In this document: positions 33,190 through 43,140 of the stretch, piece after piece
Position numbering within the stretch: the stretch's first letter is position 1
How the letters are laid out: each line of letters begins with the position of its first letter
Assembly: GCF_029784135.1 (NCBI RefSeq)
Contig: NC_073744.1
Location: forward strand, 34,796,061 to 34,860,060
Reading direction: 5' to 3'
Length of the DNA stretch: 64,000 bases
Source of the DNA: Toxorhynchites rutilus septentrionalis
Taxonomy: Eukaryota; Arthropoda; Insecta; Diptera; Culicidae
The notes under the pieces: model-generated
What the model saw: the letters and a program-made list of their open reading frames with translations, nothing else
Told to the model about the DNA's origin: nothing
Databases searched by the model: none
Position numbers and translations under genes: made by a program

Positions 33190-34040
33190 GGAAAGATGCT
33201 CACAGAGAGAGGAAAAAGACCACCAAGGAAATGTTCTTCGGATTGCACGATCCCATAGAGTAGTGCTCAATTATTTGGCGAATTCTCAAAGATACGGTAA
33301 GAAGAAGAGAGCTCCACGTAAATCGAAGCTCTCTAACCGGGATAAGCGGGAATTAGAACAGCTTCGAATACCTCAAAATCGCTTATGCAAATATAGCAAT
33401 ATTTGAAATTAAATGTTTCCTGAGAGATAATTCGTCATGTTTTGGCAAAAAGTCCTTACATGAAGAGGGCTAAAAAGGTAAAGGTACCAATCTTACAAAC
33501 CTTACACTTACACTCTCATCGAAAGGCGTCTGAGTTTTGCCGAAGCTCACATCAACCAACAGTGGGACATGGTATGTTATGACAAAGAATGTTTTCAAAG
33601 GAATACAACTTGCTATATACCATAACGAAAAGTTTTTCAATGTAAGACGACATTTTTAGTGATCTTCAGTGACGGAAAAAGTTTAATTTGGATGGTCCTG
33701 ACGGTTTCAACGGGTACTGGCGTAATTTACGGAAGGAGGAACAGTTCATCCAGTAACTTTGGTGGAGCCTCGTACATGGTTTGGGGCGAGATTCTGTGCA
33801 ACCGGAAAACTCAAGATAGCTTTCACATGCTTCAAAATGAATAGCAAAGTTTACATACATGTTCTGGAATTCCATCTCCTACCGTTTTTGCGTAGATATC
33901 GCCGCAAAAAAATCACATTCCAAGATGTCGCTATTCATACAAGCAAGGAAACTACGCAATGGATGAAGGGCCAAAAACTTAACATATTGGACTGGCCGGT
34001 TCATCCTCCAGACTTGAATCCTGTTGAAAATCTTTGAGAG
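33190..34040 (+). pseudogene. Tc1-like transposase remnant
   Basis: Pieces in different frames follow Tc1 order: GKKKRAPRKSKLSNRDKREL near 33300 (end of the DNA-binding region), VIFSDGKSLIWMVLTVSTG near 33660 (first catalytic aspartate; the family has SDEKKFNLDGPDG), NFGGASYMVWGEI near 33760, and LDWPVHPPDLNPVENL near 34000 (the region ending in the DD34E glutamate). Frameshifts and stops separate all of them. TIRs were not found. Confidence 0.8.
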
Positions 34041-34504
34041 ATCCTATAGTCAAGGTTGTCTTTTGAACTTGGAGGAAATGTATTTGACCACAAATTTAGG
34101 CTCGAAAAAATAAACTATTGATCAGGCTCAACGATTTCTATTTTTGCAACAAATGAGAGTTTTTCGATAAAGAATAAATATGAACGATCTGAGCAAAACC
34201 GGATCATTTTTTTCGGAAGGCCTTCTACAATGTTTACAATGATAAATGTGTATGCTAAAATGTGGAAAATTTTACACATCCAGTCATCATCAAAAGATCA
34301 TCGAACTGTGCGATGGGGATATAATCTCCCCTCTTGAAAGACGCAATCGATACAAACTTAAACGATTACTGGTTGTCATAGTGGAGCTACGCTGGACTGC
34401 ACACGCTTTCCAATCTACTCGATAAACAATGATCTGCGGATCAAGCTCAATCTCCCACTCTAATTAACTGCTTTACAAGCGCCACCATTTAGCGCGATAC
34501 TCAC
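34041..34504. other. Intron just downstream of the 34505 donor
   Basis: Tc1 debris fades out before about 34250. The rest appears unique. No gene seen. Confidence 0.35.
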
Positions 34505-34640
34505 AGGCAACGCTGATAATCCGTCTGTCCTCGATGGCAGCGCCAGAAAACCATGGGTTCGTCGCCCGGCAGGTCAGCTCGGCACCATTATTGTCGGCCG
34601 TCACTCGCAGCATCAGTATACTGGAGGTAAGATTCGCGTC
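34505..34640 (-). CDS. Sidestep-family exon: second half of an Ig domain
   Basis: This 136-base exon lies between a TTTTGCAG acceptor (above 34640) and a GTGAGT donor (below 34505). It enters in phase 0 and leaves in phase 1. It reads ILMLRVTADNNGAELTCRAT then NPWFSGAAIEDRRIISV. ELTCRATNP carries the F-strand cysteine that pairs with the B-strand cysteine of the preceding exon. The NPxxxGxxxED segment before the last strand is typical of the third Ig domain in Sidestep-type proteins. It joins the exon at 34967-34798 in frame across a 157-base intron. Confidence 0.88.
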
Positions 34641-34797
34641 CTGCAAAATAATCACACACAGGGAGATAGAGACAAACAAACAGGGATGATTAACGGAGCG
34701 AAACTCAAATTCAGTCGGGTGCAAATGAGCGCGTATTAGCCCATCGATATACACCCTCCGATGGTCGTCGGCAACACCAAATCATGGCTCTACTCAC

Positions 34798-34967
34798 ATT
34801 GTTGTCACTGTGCACGGTGATGTCGGCGCTTCGCAGTGGCTCCCCGTCCAGCAGCCAGGTGATTTTCGCCGCCGGATAGGAGCCCCAGGATTCACACCTG
34901 ATCGGAATCGGACGACCCGCGGTGAGCAGCTCGTTAGGGGTAACGATTTTCACCCGCAGCGGTTTCA
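34798..34967 (-). CDS. Sidestep-family exon: first half of an Ig domain
   Basis: This 170-base exon has a CCTCAG acceptor above 34967 and a GTGAGT donor below 34798. With the last base of the upstream exon it begins LKPLRVKIVTPNELLTAG, the domain linker KPLxVxI followed by an AG(R/Q) turn, which is highly characteristic of the Sidestep family. IRCESWGSYPAAKITWLLDG supplies the B-strand cysteine and C-strand tryptophan. The exon ends in phase 0 after HSDNN. The domain lies in the extracellular part of a membrane protein. Splitting one Ig domain over two exons is usual for these genes. Confidence 0.9.
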
Positions 34968-35150
34968 CTGAGGACGAGAGAAGAAAGTCGTGTAGTTGCA
35001 TAAATCAAACGTCCTGTTCCCTGAGGCTGACGGTGGAAAAACCAAGTGGTCTAATGAACGCGGGTGTCAAAAGCCGAGATTTGAGGAGGAGAGCCATTTG
35101 ATTGCGGTCTATTGTCGGTGTTGACGGCGGAAAAAAAAGTGGATACTCAC

Positions 35151-35363
35151 AATGGACCTGAATGGAAACCTCCTTCGAGACCGCTGGAACCAGCTTGGAG
35201 CCGGCTGCTTTGCACACGAACTTGGCCCCAAACAGTTCCCTCGTGACGGTCCCAATAAAAAGTTGATTGACCATGGCCGAAGCGCCATCGACTGCGGACG
35301 GATGACTGGCACCAGAGAATTCCACGCCGTCGTGCCACCACGACACTCTCGGCGGAGGGCGAC
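35151..35363 (-). CDS. Sidestep-family exon: C-terminal part of an Ig domain
   Basis: This 213-base exon has a TTCGCTTACAG acceptor above 35363 and a GTGAGT donor below 35151. It opens in phase 1 as GRPPPRVSWWHDGVEF (C-strand tryptophan), passes the F-strand FVCKAAGSKL and ends SKEVSIQVH. The B-strand cysteine must come from an upstream exon to the right, which I could not find in the window. The intron to the next exon is only 183 bases. Joined, the three clustered exons cover most of Ig2 and all of Ig3 by family numbering. No signal peptide, transmembrane segment or fibronectin domain lies within the window. The family match is strong; the particular paralog is not decidable. Confidence 0.88.
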
Positions 35364-36263
35364 CTGTAAGCGAAAAAAAAAGAAAACGAATAAGAAATCA
35401 GCCACATCAAATATACGCAGTTGTGTGATGAAAGATTTATTGAAATATTCAATTACTACGAAACAGCCCCCGGAGCACTGACGATCAGCCCCGAAACAAA
35501 TTTCGCACGAATAGAATCTAATTCCGCCCATATATCATTCAGAGACACTCCACTTCACAATCGTGGCTATGATGACGGCGTTGGAGCTACATTGACAGAC
35601 TGCCGTCAGGTGTGGCTCCCTTTTCCGTCAGTCATCAACTCAATGTGTGCGCGTCAAAAGTAACGTAACGTTCTGTCGCACGAGAGTGAAATCTTTCAAT
35701 AATAAGAAGCCTGCGGAAGCTCCCATAAGCCATGAATATAAAGTGATTTTGGTGGAGTAAGGGTAAACGGGAGTCGACCTCCTCCCCCACCCTCACCAAA
35801 TCCCCACCAACAATTCATCCTGATACATAATCAGTAACATCATTTCAGTTAGATGTAAGCGAGAGCCCCGTTTTCCCGCTTCGTTTGAGGCTTCTCGTGC
35901 GAGCGGATGTGTGGGGGTGGATGGGAGCAAGCGACAGTTTGATCGCTTTTTCGCCCTTGAATAAATAATAGATGTATTCGGCGACAAACACAAGCTGCTG
36001 ATGCGTTACTGGCTGTTACTTTGGGTTCAACAGAAGGGTTTGGGGGCGGAGGGAGCCTTGTTAAGGTTTATTAGCGAATAACCGTTCGGGAGGCGTAGCT
36101 CCGAGGGAAAGGAGAGGATTTACACTTTGAACTATCGCGCTCGAGTTCGGATTGCAGTAGATGCAATCTGACTTTACTATACTATTTGCCACTTCATACG
36201 AGAAATGAACGTTCAAGTTTGATTCGAAATGGAATCCAATGATCCGACATATTAACTGAGCTG
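35364..36263. other. Upstream intron, mostly unique DNA
   Basis: A polypyrimidine tract precedes the 35363 acceptor. The rest is GC-richer sequence with no further copy in the window and no second Ig exon that I could recognise on minus. Confidence 0.4.
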
Positions 36264-36271
36264 GTCTTACC

Positions 36272-37304
36272 GGTTGTGTCCCATTCACCCGAATTCTATT
36301 CATTCGAAACACGTTTACCCGAAGCACATTTACTCGAATGTAACGCATACCCGAATGTAACAAATACCCGAATGCAGCATATACCCGAAAAGGAAAAATT
36401 CCGACAAATCAGTTTATGTTTGTTTTGTCGAATCTGCTGTTAGGAAGTTACGAAGTAAACTGAAAAATTGTAATAAGGAAATTCGAAAAAGATGTTGAAG
36501 ACTTCGCTGTGTCATTTTTAGAAATTAGTGTAGGCACAATTGACATACTGTCTTCTTTCCTTTCCGTATTGCTCTTTGAGACCAAGAGATCATTCAGAAA
36601 TGAGCATGGGTTATGAAATATTCCGAAAATTAAACAGGTAACTTTAACATAAAATTTTTCAATGAAAATGTGAAAAGAATAGATAAGAAAAATGGTACTT
36701 ACGTATTTGCCGCCGCAGCGCAATTTTTATCATGAGTTTATTATTTCGTGATGAAATTTATTTTGAGATCAATGTAATGGGGGCGAAGTCCCCATTTAAC
36801 GAGGATAAGGAATCGAGGCGGCACCAAGCCGCCCAGGTGACGCAATCCGAGTAGGCCGCCGACCCGCCGTCGGAAAAACGTATGGCGTCCGACGCTCGTA
36901 AACGGGCTGCGTCATCCATAAGAATGGATGGACTTAATAATACGTTATAAAACTGCATTCTTTTATTCAATGCCAGTATTTCTCGAATTGTACTTCCCAC
37001 GAAAAATACTTTTTCAATGGAAATGAAAGTATGAGACAAATATGATCTTTATATAACACTGATCAGAATTAAATATACAAATACAAATACAAATATAGTA
37101 AAATTTGTGTATTATTTGAATATATCCTTCTTTTGGGTAAGTGTCGCTTTCGGGTAGATGTTACATTCGGGTAATTGTTGCATTTGGGTAAATGTCGCAT
37201 TCGGGTAAGTGCCAATTCGGGTAAATGTTACATTCGGGTAGCTGTCACTTTCGGGTATTTGTTACATTCGGGTGAGTGGAATTCGGGTGAATGTGACACA
37301 ATCA
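36272..37304. mobile_element. Foldback-type element with TTCGGGTA arrays, 8-bp duplication
   Basis: GTCTTACC flanks both ends (36264-36271 and 37305-37312). The ends GGTTGTGTCCCATTCACCCG and, inverted, GATTGTGTCACATTCACCCG form the TIR. Inward of each end lies an array of degenerate repeats: CATACCCGAATG-type on the left (about six) and the inverse ATTCGGGTAAATGTTA-type on the right (about ten). The middle holds a GC-rich structured stretch at 36774-36926. An 8-base target duplication suggests a hAT-, P- or foldback-like mechanism. No transposase is visible. Confidence 0.8.
36774..36926. other. GC-rich segment with consecutive perfect stem-loops
   Basis: In about 150 bases there are GGGGCGAAGTCCCC, GGCGGC-ACCAA-GCCGCC, CCGAC-CCGCC-GTCGG and ATCCAT-AAGA-ATGGAT, plus longer-range GACGC/GCGTC pairings. 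The segment is far GC-richer than the surrounding element. A 93-residue minus frame (37039-36758) runs through it without a recognised domain. It could be a structured RNA or a captured foreign sequence; I cannot name it. Confidence 0.5.
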
Positions 37305-37312
37305 GTCTTACC

Positions 37313-38108
37313 ACCAGTCTGGAGTCCATATGTTATATCGTGTTGAGTATATATTCTTTCAAATATACACCGACATTTAAAACTTCCCGTTGAACAATTT
37401 TCACTTTTGTTGGTTCTATTGTCAGCAGGGATTCTAACCTTCCTGAATTTCAGGATTTCCCAGACTTTCTGAAAATAATTTTTTAGTGGGAAATCAAATT
37501 GAAAAAATGTTTTTTTTTTGCTTTCAATCCATTAAATGGTCTATTGGGTGTATGTGTTATCGTGATGAACATTACCGGATTATTTCTGAAAATTGAATAG
37601 AGTCGTCACGGGGTTTTTCTCTGATCAAACTATTATTAATTATCTAAATTTAGATACTAACACTACCATGGGGGTCCCGAACCTATTAGAAAATAAAATA
37701 TAAACATGAACATCTGTTCGTTAAAAATGATCTTTGATGGAATCTAGGTTGAGGCCCAACAGAAAATATGAATAGTTCGCGAATTGAATCTAACGATATC
37801 AATGCCAGGACAAGAATATTGTTTGTTGGGTTCCAGCAATGTTGTTAATGTCATTAGTGTATTGAAACCACTGAGTCAAAGAGCTGGTTTATTTAGTTGA
37901 AAAAAAAACTGATTCTCTTAGTTGAAAGATTAGCCACTCATCCTTGTTCATCGAAGTGAACTGCTTTACCCATCTCTACTCCATGGTCAGGTTTCTTTGT
38001 TTGTTCTTACACTTCTTCTTTATTTTAAAGAGGTTTTAAACTTTGCAGTTCATTCGCCTCTAATTCTCACACGATGTTCGTGACAGACAAGATGAGTCAA
38101 TGAATAGA
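37313..38108. other. AT-rich filler with short repeat pieces
   Basis: CAGGATTTCCCAGACTTT (37445-37462) repeats the block at 22440, and an AGAGG...CCTCT motif lies at 38029-38061. No gene. Confidence 0.35.
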
Positions 38109-39545
38109 GGACCTGGTACAAATTCGGTACACCCTGGGTAATTTGGTACCCACCCGGATCTCCGGCGGTGCGCACTCTAGTGGTGAATAAAAAAAGTGTT
38201 CTAGTAATGTAGTAACAAACGTCAGATGCCAACAACCCAAAATATCTGTGTTTTTGAAAAAAAAATCAAGTTTTGTTGTTTTTGGAATCTCGAAAATTTT
38301 TCATGTGCGTCTTTTGAAAAATCATTAAAAATCGAATAGTGAGCCGATTTTAAATATTAAAGCTGATTTTAATCAAAAATTTCATAGATTTCATTCCAAA
38401 GTGAAAATTCGGTATGCGGGTAATTTGGCACCCCAATGTAAACATAGTGTTGATGATACACTATGCTAAGTATTGCATGCTCATGTAGCAAAATTTTGCT
38501 TTACTTTACTTTTTTAGTTAGAAATAAATCGAGATTAAATTTGTTCACTTTTTCTTGAAAAAATCGTTTTTCTGTTCCTCTTTGTTTTGTAAAATTGCAT
38601 GCTTTTTCGTCAAAGTTGAGTTAATTTACGTAAGATAGTGTATTTCACTTCTATTTTGTATGAAAATGTCAAAAAATACATATTTCAGTGATTTCAGAAC
38701 AATTCTTTTAATTTGAAAAAATAAAAAAAGTCACAGGAGGGTTGTGTCCGAGACACGACCGCATAGTTGACGTAGGATTCCGTTAGGCTATCTGTTGATT
38801 TTGGAAATGTTTGAAGAATTATATCGTTAATCTCTTTGGTAGTGATTTGGTTTTAATGTTTCTGTTGAGGAACACATTTCGGCAGGAACAAAAATTCGTC
38901 CTACTTTCATGTATTTGCAATGTTCTTCTTTTTTTCCTTCGTTTACGGAGACTTTAAATCTAGTGATTCATTCGTCTCCGGATTTGCAATGTTGATTCCC
39001 CCAGGCAGCTTGGTTTTGATGTCTCTGTTTGGGACCCGCCGAATGTGTCGTCAATTTAGACCAATCAGAAGTGGGTATTTTTGTTAGGATAGGGGTGGAG
39101 ATTTTTCAATTGTTCGATAGTTAGTTTCATGACATATATTATTTTCTTCAATATAAAAATTGTTATGGAGTGCCAAAATCGATTGACGCAAAAATTTTAT
39201 CAATCCATCACGAAATGAATAAGCGTTTGAAATTGGACAATTTTCACGATGTGCTCGGGTTTCGATTTTCAATTTTTACCCCAATTTGTTCCCGAAAGAC
39301 GTAATCCTACGTCAAAATAGGGTGCCAAATTTATACCCAGGCATCTCGGGTACTCGAATTTGAGTTGTTTCACTTATATGCTCAAAGCTCCGAGCCAAGT
39401 CAAGATTTTTGATATCGGTTTGCGGGGAAATGTCCGCAATAGATCCCTTCATAAGCTGACGTAATAAATATGAAGAAATTCCGAGCATTGGCCAAGAGCT
39501 AAGTCAAAAAAAAACAAAATGGGGTACCGAATTTGTACCAGTTCC
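38109..39545. mobile_element. TIR element GGWMCTGGTACAAATTCGGTAC with nested insertion
   Basis: The left end GGACCTGGTACAAATTCGGT and the inverse of the right end (GGAACTGGTACAAATTCGGT) match over about 24 bases. Further inverted bits of the same theme (CGGGTAATTTGGCACCCC, GGGTGCCAAATTTATACCC) lie inside. A member of the palindrome/hairpin family (38739-39317) sits within it. No coding sequence was found and the target duplication is unclear. Confidence 0.6.
38739..39317 (-). mobile_element. Palindrome/hairpin element, variant hairpin (member E)
   Basis: The left end has a hairpin with arms GGTTGTGTC and GACACGACC (loop CGA), then GCATAGTTGACGTAGGATT. The right end is GACGTAATCCTACGTCAAAA. 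The hairpin matches that of member D. The right part (TCCAATTTCAAACGCTTATT and ATCGATT blocks) matches 7336-7640 inverted. It contains an AGACTTTAAATCTAGTGATTC motif and CCAAT boxes, but no clear TATA-Inr pair. Confidence 0.65.
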
Positions 39546-39785
39546 TTCATTAATGGTTATTCTATTATTGACGGATTTGTCGACACTTATCAGAACCAAA
39601 GGAGCGGAGTTGGCGACACTATAATTCTCAAAGTTTCGACGAATGCCTGGTGCAAGGGGTTAAACGTTCATTTATTAACATTTATTAAGATTTTATGAAC
39701 ACTTTAAAGACCGGGAAGAAATCTGTAAGACATACGCCTGTGACCGCACGTTTTGACTTGTGTGAAGTTGCTTGTTTTGCTTTCA

Positions 39786-40450
39786 AGTTTTGACATAGGA
39801 CTATGTCTTTGATTTCTATATAGGGGGGTCACTCTACGAAAAATGTAACGATTTATTGAGAGTTTTCAAACGCATATTACTCAAAATGGTTATTGCGACA
39901 TGTGTTGTGTTATATATCATCTTCTTCTTCTTCTTGAATGGCGTTAACGTTCCCTGTGGAACTTTTGCCGTCTCAACGTATGCATTGACTAGCGTCATTT
40001 ATTAATACTTAGTTGAGATATCCTAAGCCGAATAACACGCCTTAAATGTATTCTGAGGGGCAAGCTCTTGAATACACGTGACCACAGTGCAAGTCGGAGG
40101 AAATTTCTTTGACGAAAAATTCCCCCGACCAGAACGGGAATCGAACCCGAACACCCGGCATGATAATGTGAGACGCTAACCACTCGGCCACGGGTGCACT
40201 GCTTGTGTTATATATCATTAGACAGGAAATTTATTCAGAATTTTTTTTTTGGCTGAAACATTAACAGTGAATATAGTAAAAAAAAGTTAACAATTTGACG
40301 ATTTAATTGGGTATGTTTTCTTTCGATTGCACTATTGCACTGCAGCTTTCCTCCCCAACGTAACGAGTAATCTTTTTGCCTAAATTCGGGCTTTATCTCA
40401 CAATGTGAGTTGATGCGTATAATGAATTATTTTCCATTTACCGATTTTTA
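39786..40450 (+). repeat. Palindrome-family-related repeat split by a SINE
   Basis: It begins TTTTGACATAGGACTATGTC then TTTGATTTCTATATAGG and GTCACTCTACGAAAAATG, colinear with 45336-45480, which has the same sequence without the SINE. The palindrome has mutated on both arms in a compensating way (GACATAG / CTATGTC). The hairpin end was not found. Confidence 0.55.
39921..40203 (-). mobile_element. Feilai-type tRNA-derived SINE
   Basis: On minus it starts at a tRNA-like head with GTGGCCGAGTGGTTAGCGTC (A box) and GGGTTCGATTCCCG (B box), continues through a body with CCTCAGAATACATTTAAGGC, and ends in AACGCCATTC plus AAG repeats. Perfect 15-base duplications TGTGTTATATATCAT flank it (39906-39920 and 40204-40218). 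This matches the Feilai family of Aedes. It is not a functional tRNA gene, because no acceptor stem closes behind the B box. A second, older copy is at 42525-42748. Confidence 0.88.
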
Positions 40451-40635
40451 TATTATACTAGCTGACCAGGCAAACGTTGTTCTGCCAAATAAATTATTTC
40501 TAGTGAATATTTTGGGTGTTGAATAAAACACACTAATGTATTGTAAGTGTGTTTGAATATTTTAACGATCTTTAAAATAAATCGAATGTGACCGATAAAA
40601 AAACGAATTAAATGATTTGAACGAAAGGTTATATG

Positions 40636-41010
40636 TTATTGGGCCGGTGGCTTCACTCGATTATCCCTAAGGTTAGCCTCAAACCATGGTTCAAAAGTCT
40701 GGACTTGAGTCGGGACTTTATTCGCACCTTCTCCCGACTCATGTCCAATCACTGTTCGTTAGACGCGCTACTCTTTCGTTTCAATCTGGCCGGCAGCAAT
40801 ATCTGCGTTTGTGGCCGAGGTTACCACGACATCGAACACGTTGTTTGCTCGTGTGAGGTGTATCTTGTTGCCAGATCGAATTTAGAGAACTCCCTTCGGG
40901 CTAGAGGAAGGCAGCCCAATGTGCCGGTGAGAGATGTGTTGGCTCGGTTAGACCTTGATTACATGTCCCAAATATATGTTTTCCTTAAATCTATCGATGT
41001 TCGTGTGTGA
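40636..41010 (+). pseudogene. LINE ORF2 C-terminal fragment
   Basis: The frame is open from the insertion point to a natural stop at 41010. It contains GRWLHSIIPKV, then SRLMSNHCSLDALLFRFNLA, CVCGRGYHDIEHVVCSCEVY and GRQPNVPVRDVLARLDLDYM. This is the region after RNase H in I/R1/LOA-like LINEs, ending in a Cys-rich knuckle thought to bind RNA or target DNA. The reverse transcriptase and endonuclease are missing through 5' truncation, so it is non-functional despite the clean frame. The apparent start methionine comes from the target duplication. Confidence 0.75.
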
Positions 41011-41358
41011 TTATCCTTATATCCTTATACCCTCCATTTCTTCCTTTGTGAGTAATTGGTCCGCTTGCTATAAACAGGAGAATGAAATGTAAATTCACAA
41101 CAGATGTAGGAATAGATTTAAGAATTGAGTGTGTGTGATTATCAACATTGTAATAATTTCCTTATACCCCATCCTTTTCCTGAGAAAAATATGTCACCCT
41201 TCTAATCTCGAGTCCATCGCGAGTAATCGGTTTCCCACATTACTAACCATAGATTTAAGAAAATTGTTCATATATATAGTTTTAAAAATATATTTAAGAT
41301 TTCGGCTCCTTTAAACTTATGTAACTGAGCCTGTAAAAATAAACGAATTTATATAAAA
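40636..41358 (+). mobile_element. 5'-truncated LINE with 12-bp target duplication
   Basis: AAAGGTTATATG occurs immediately before (40624-40635) and after (41359-41370) the insertion. The insert carries the ORF2 C-terminus, a 3' UTR ending AACTGAGCCTGTAAAAATAA and an A-rich tail. Other fragments of this family are at 22795-23128, 26022-26640 and 57095-57165. Confidence 0.9.
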
Positions 41359-42524
41359 AAAGGTTATATGATGTTTCTTGGTGTATTTCATTAACGTAAC
41401 TGACATGTTTGATCTCTTAAAAGTTAAACGTCAACTGAAAAGAGTAATATAAATTTGTCGTAAAGTAGAAAAAATTAAATATAGAAAATCAATATTTATT
41501 GCTGTCTCGTTCATAAATTGGAAAACAGCGATACGCCAGCTAACTTGAATGGAGCTGATTAATCGGCCTGTTTGTAATCGCGTTATTTTATCGTTGTCAT
41601 TCAATCGAGGAATATTCACATCGGTAATCTAAGTTTGAAGCACAGCCATATTGCTTCCTTTATTCATGGATGTTTTTATTACTCTTCACCGATTCAATAT
41701 TCATATATGCATATGAGTGATCGGATTTTACAATTCGATCGAAATCGACTTTTACACTTTTAAATTCGTTCGCCTTGTCGCGAAACAATGGTCAAAATAA
41801 GTCATCCGTATTTGTGGTTCAATTTACTCTCTATCTGATCGGCATAATTCCGGAAATAATTCTAAATTGTTGAAATTTGAATGATAATTATTATTCGATT
41901 TCGTTTGGATGCTAAATTTGTTTTGAATGTGTTTGAATGCTAAATTTTGCGTGTTTATTCCACCCGAAAAACCATTACTATTTTTGCTTCATAGAAATGG
42001 AACATGGAGACCAATGTTGTTTACGTCGAATTGCGTGGCAAGGTTGTCACATTTGCTCAACTCGATTGGACTTGAGCTTGAACAGAATGCAAAATTGCGC
42101 TTTTTCCATTCAACAGAATACAACCAACATTATGTGGGGACGAATACGATCGAACTTCATTTTGTGTTTGAACACACACGCAATGTCATGACAATGCATT
42201 GCGCTTTGGCCTGGCTATAACTAAAGTTGTGTCGGCGTTGCTCACGATAGTGTCTCGCAAGTGAATGTATTATTCCTCGCACCGCTTTTGTTGATTGTGT
42301 AGTAAGAATTGCAGTCGTTCACTCTCTACCTTCGCGTATATGTCGACCATAAATTGTTGGCACAGCTTACGATATCTTGAATTGGCGTTTCTTGACCAAG
42401 TCAAATCACCATATGATAAACATAAAAATCCTTCGAGCGCGCCCTCTGTTTGTTTCGTCGCATGTTCATAAATATTAAATCAAAATGAGAAATGATGTTC
42501 ATAATGAATTAAGTATCTGTGACG

Positions 42525-42748
42525 GGGTCTCGTTGGTCTAATGTTAATGCAAGAGATTTTTCGTTAAAGAAACCCTTCTGACTTGCACTGTAGTCACGCG
42601 TATTCTAGAGCTTGCCACTCCAGAATACATTCATGGCGTATTGTTCGTCATAGAAATCTCAACTATTTACTAATAAAAATGACGCAAGTAGTACTACGTT
42701 GAGAAGGCAAACCTTGGGAACGTTAGTGCCATTGAAGAAGAACATAGC
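42525..42748 (+). mobile_element. Older Feilai-type SINE copy
   Basis: It shares with 39921-40203 (inverted) the body GACTTGCACTGTAGTCACGC, GAATACATTCATGGCGTATT and the end AACGTTAGTGCCATTGAAGA. The tRNA-like head is eroded (GGGGTCTCGTTGGTCTAATG). It lies inside the minus-strand Helitron. Confidence 0.7.
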
Positions 42749-43140
42749 GAGGGTCGTATGAACGGTGTGTGTCAACGGTGAATTCCAGATTATTGTTTTT
42801 TCTTCGCATTAAATTTATCGTGTCACCGTGCTATCATGATTCCAGCAGCGCTTGTGCTTTGGATCTACAAACGTGCTCTCCAGCTGATGTTTTATCAGGG
42901 TTGATGGCAATAGCGTGATTGTCATTTTGTAATCCGAGCAAATGTGATTTGAAGAATTTCGATAACTCATTGTGCTCATTCAAAAAGGCTTCCAGCTCGT
43001 CGGAGATGCTCCCTGCTTTAGATGAATTGATGTTACTTGTGTATTTGTAGATGGATGTTCAATGAAGCGGGCGTTACGCCATCAGTCATTGAACAACTCA
43101 AATGAATTCGTTCTATTTAAAAATCGAACAACGGTTAAAT

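Larger units (their letters stand above)
40458..43140 (-). mobile_element. Helitron copy on minus, with nested LINE and SINE
   Basis: Its 3' end (CTAG at 40458-40461, GCCTGGTCAGCTAG on minus) and upstream block AATAATTTATTTGGCAGAAC match the copy ending at 18028. Colinear matches continue through 41.37-42.5 kb and 42.8-43.1 kb. A LINE (40636-41358) and a SINE (42525-42748) interrupt it. The coding region is reduced to frameshifted remnants (41.93-42.22 kb, with GCCGACACAACTTTAG corresponding to the helicase lead of the 1.76-kb copy). Confidence 0.65.

Noticed and set aside
36758..37039. A 93-residue minus frame as a gene
   Set aside because: It lies entirely within a foldback element and runs through a string of hairpins; composition is explained by structure.
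40120..40199. A tRNA gene on the minus strand (A and B boxes, TTCGATTC)
   Set aside because: No acceptor stem closes the structure. The sequence continues into a Feilai-type SINE body with a 15-bp target duplication.
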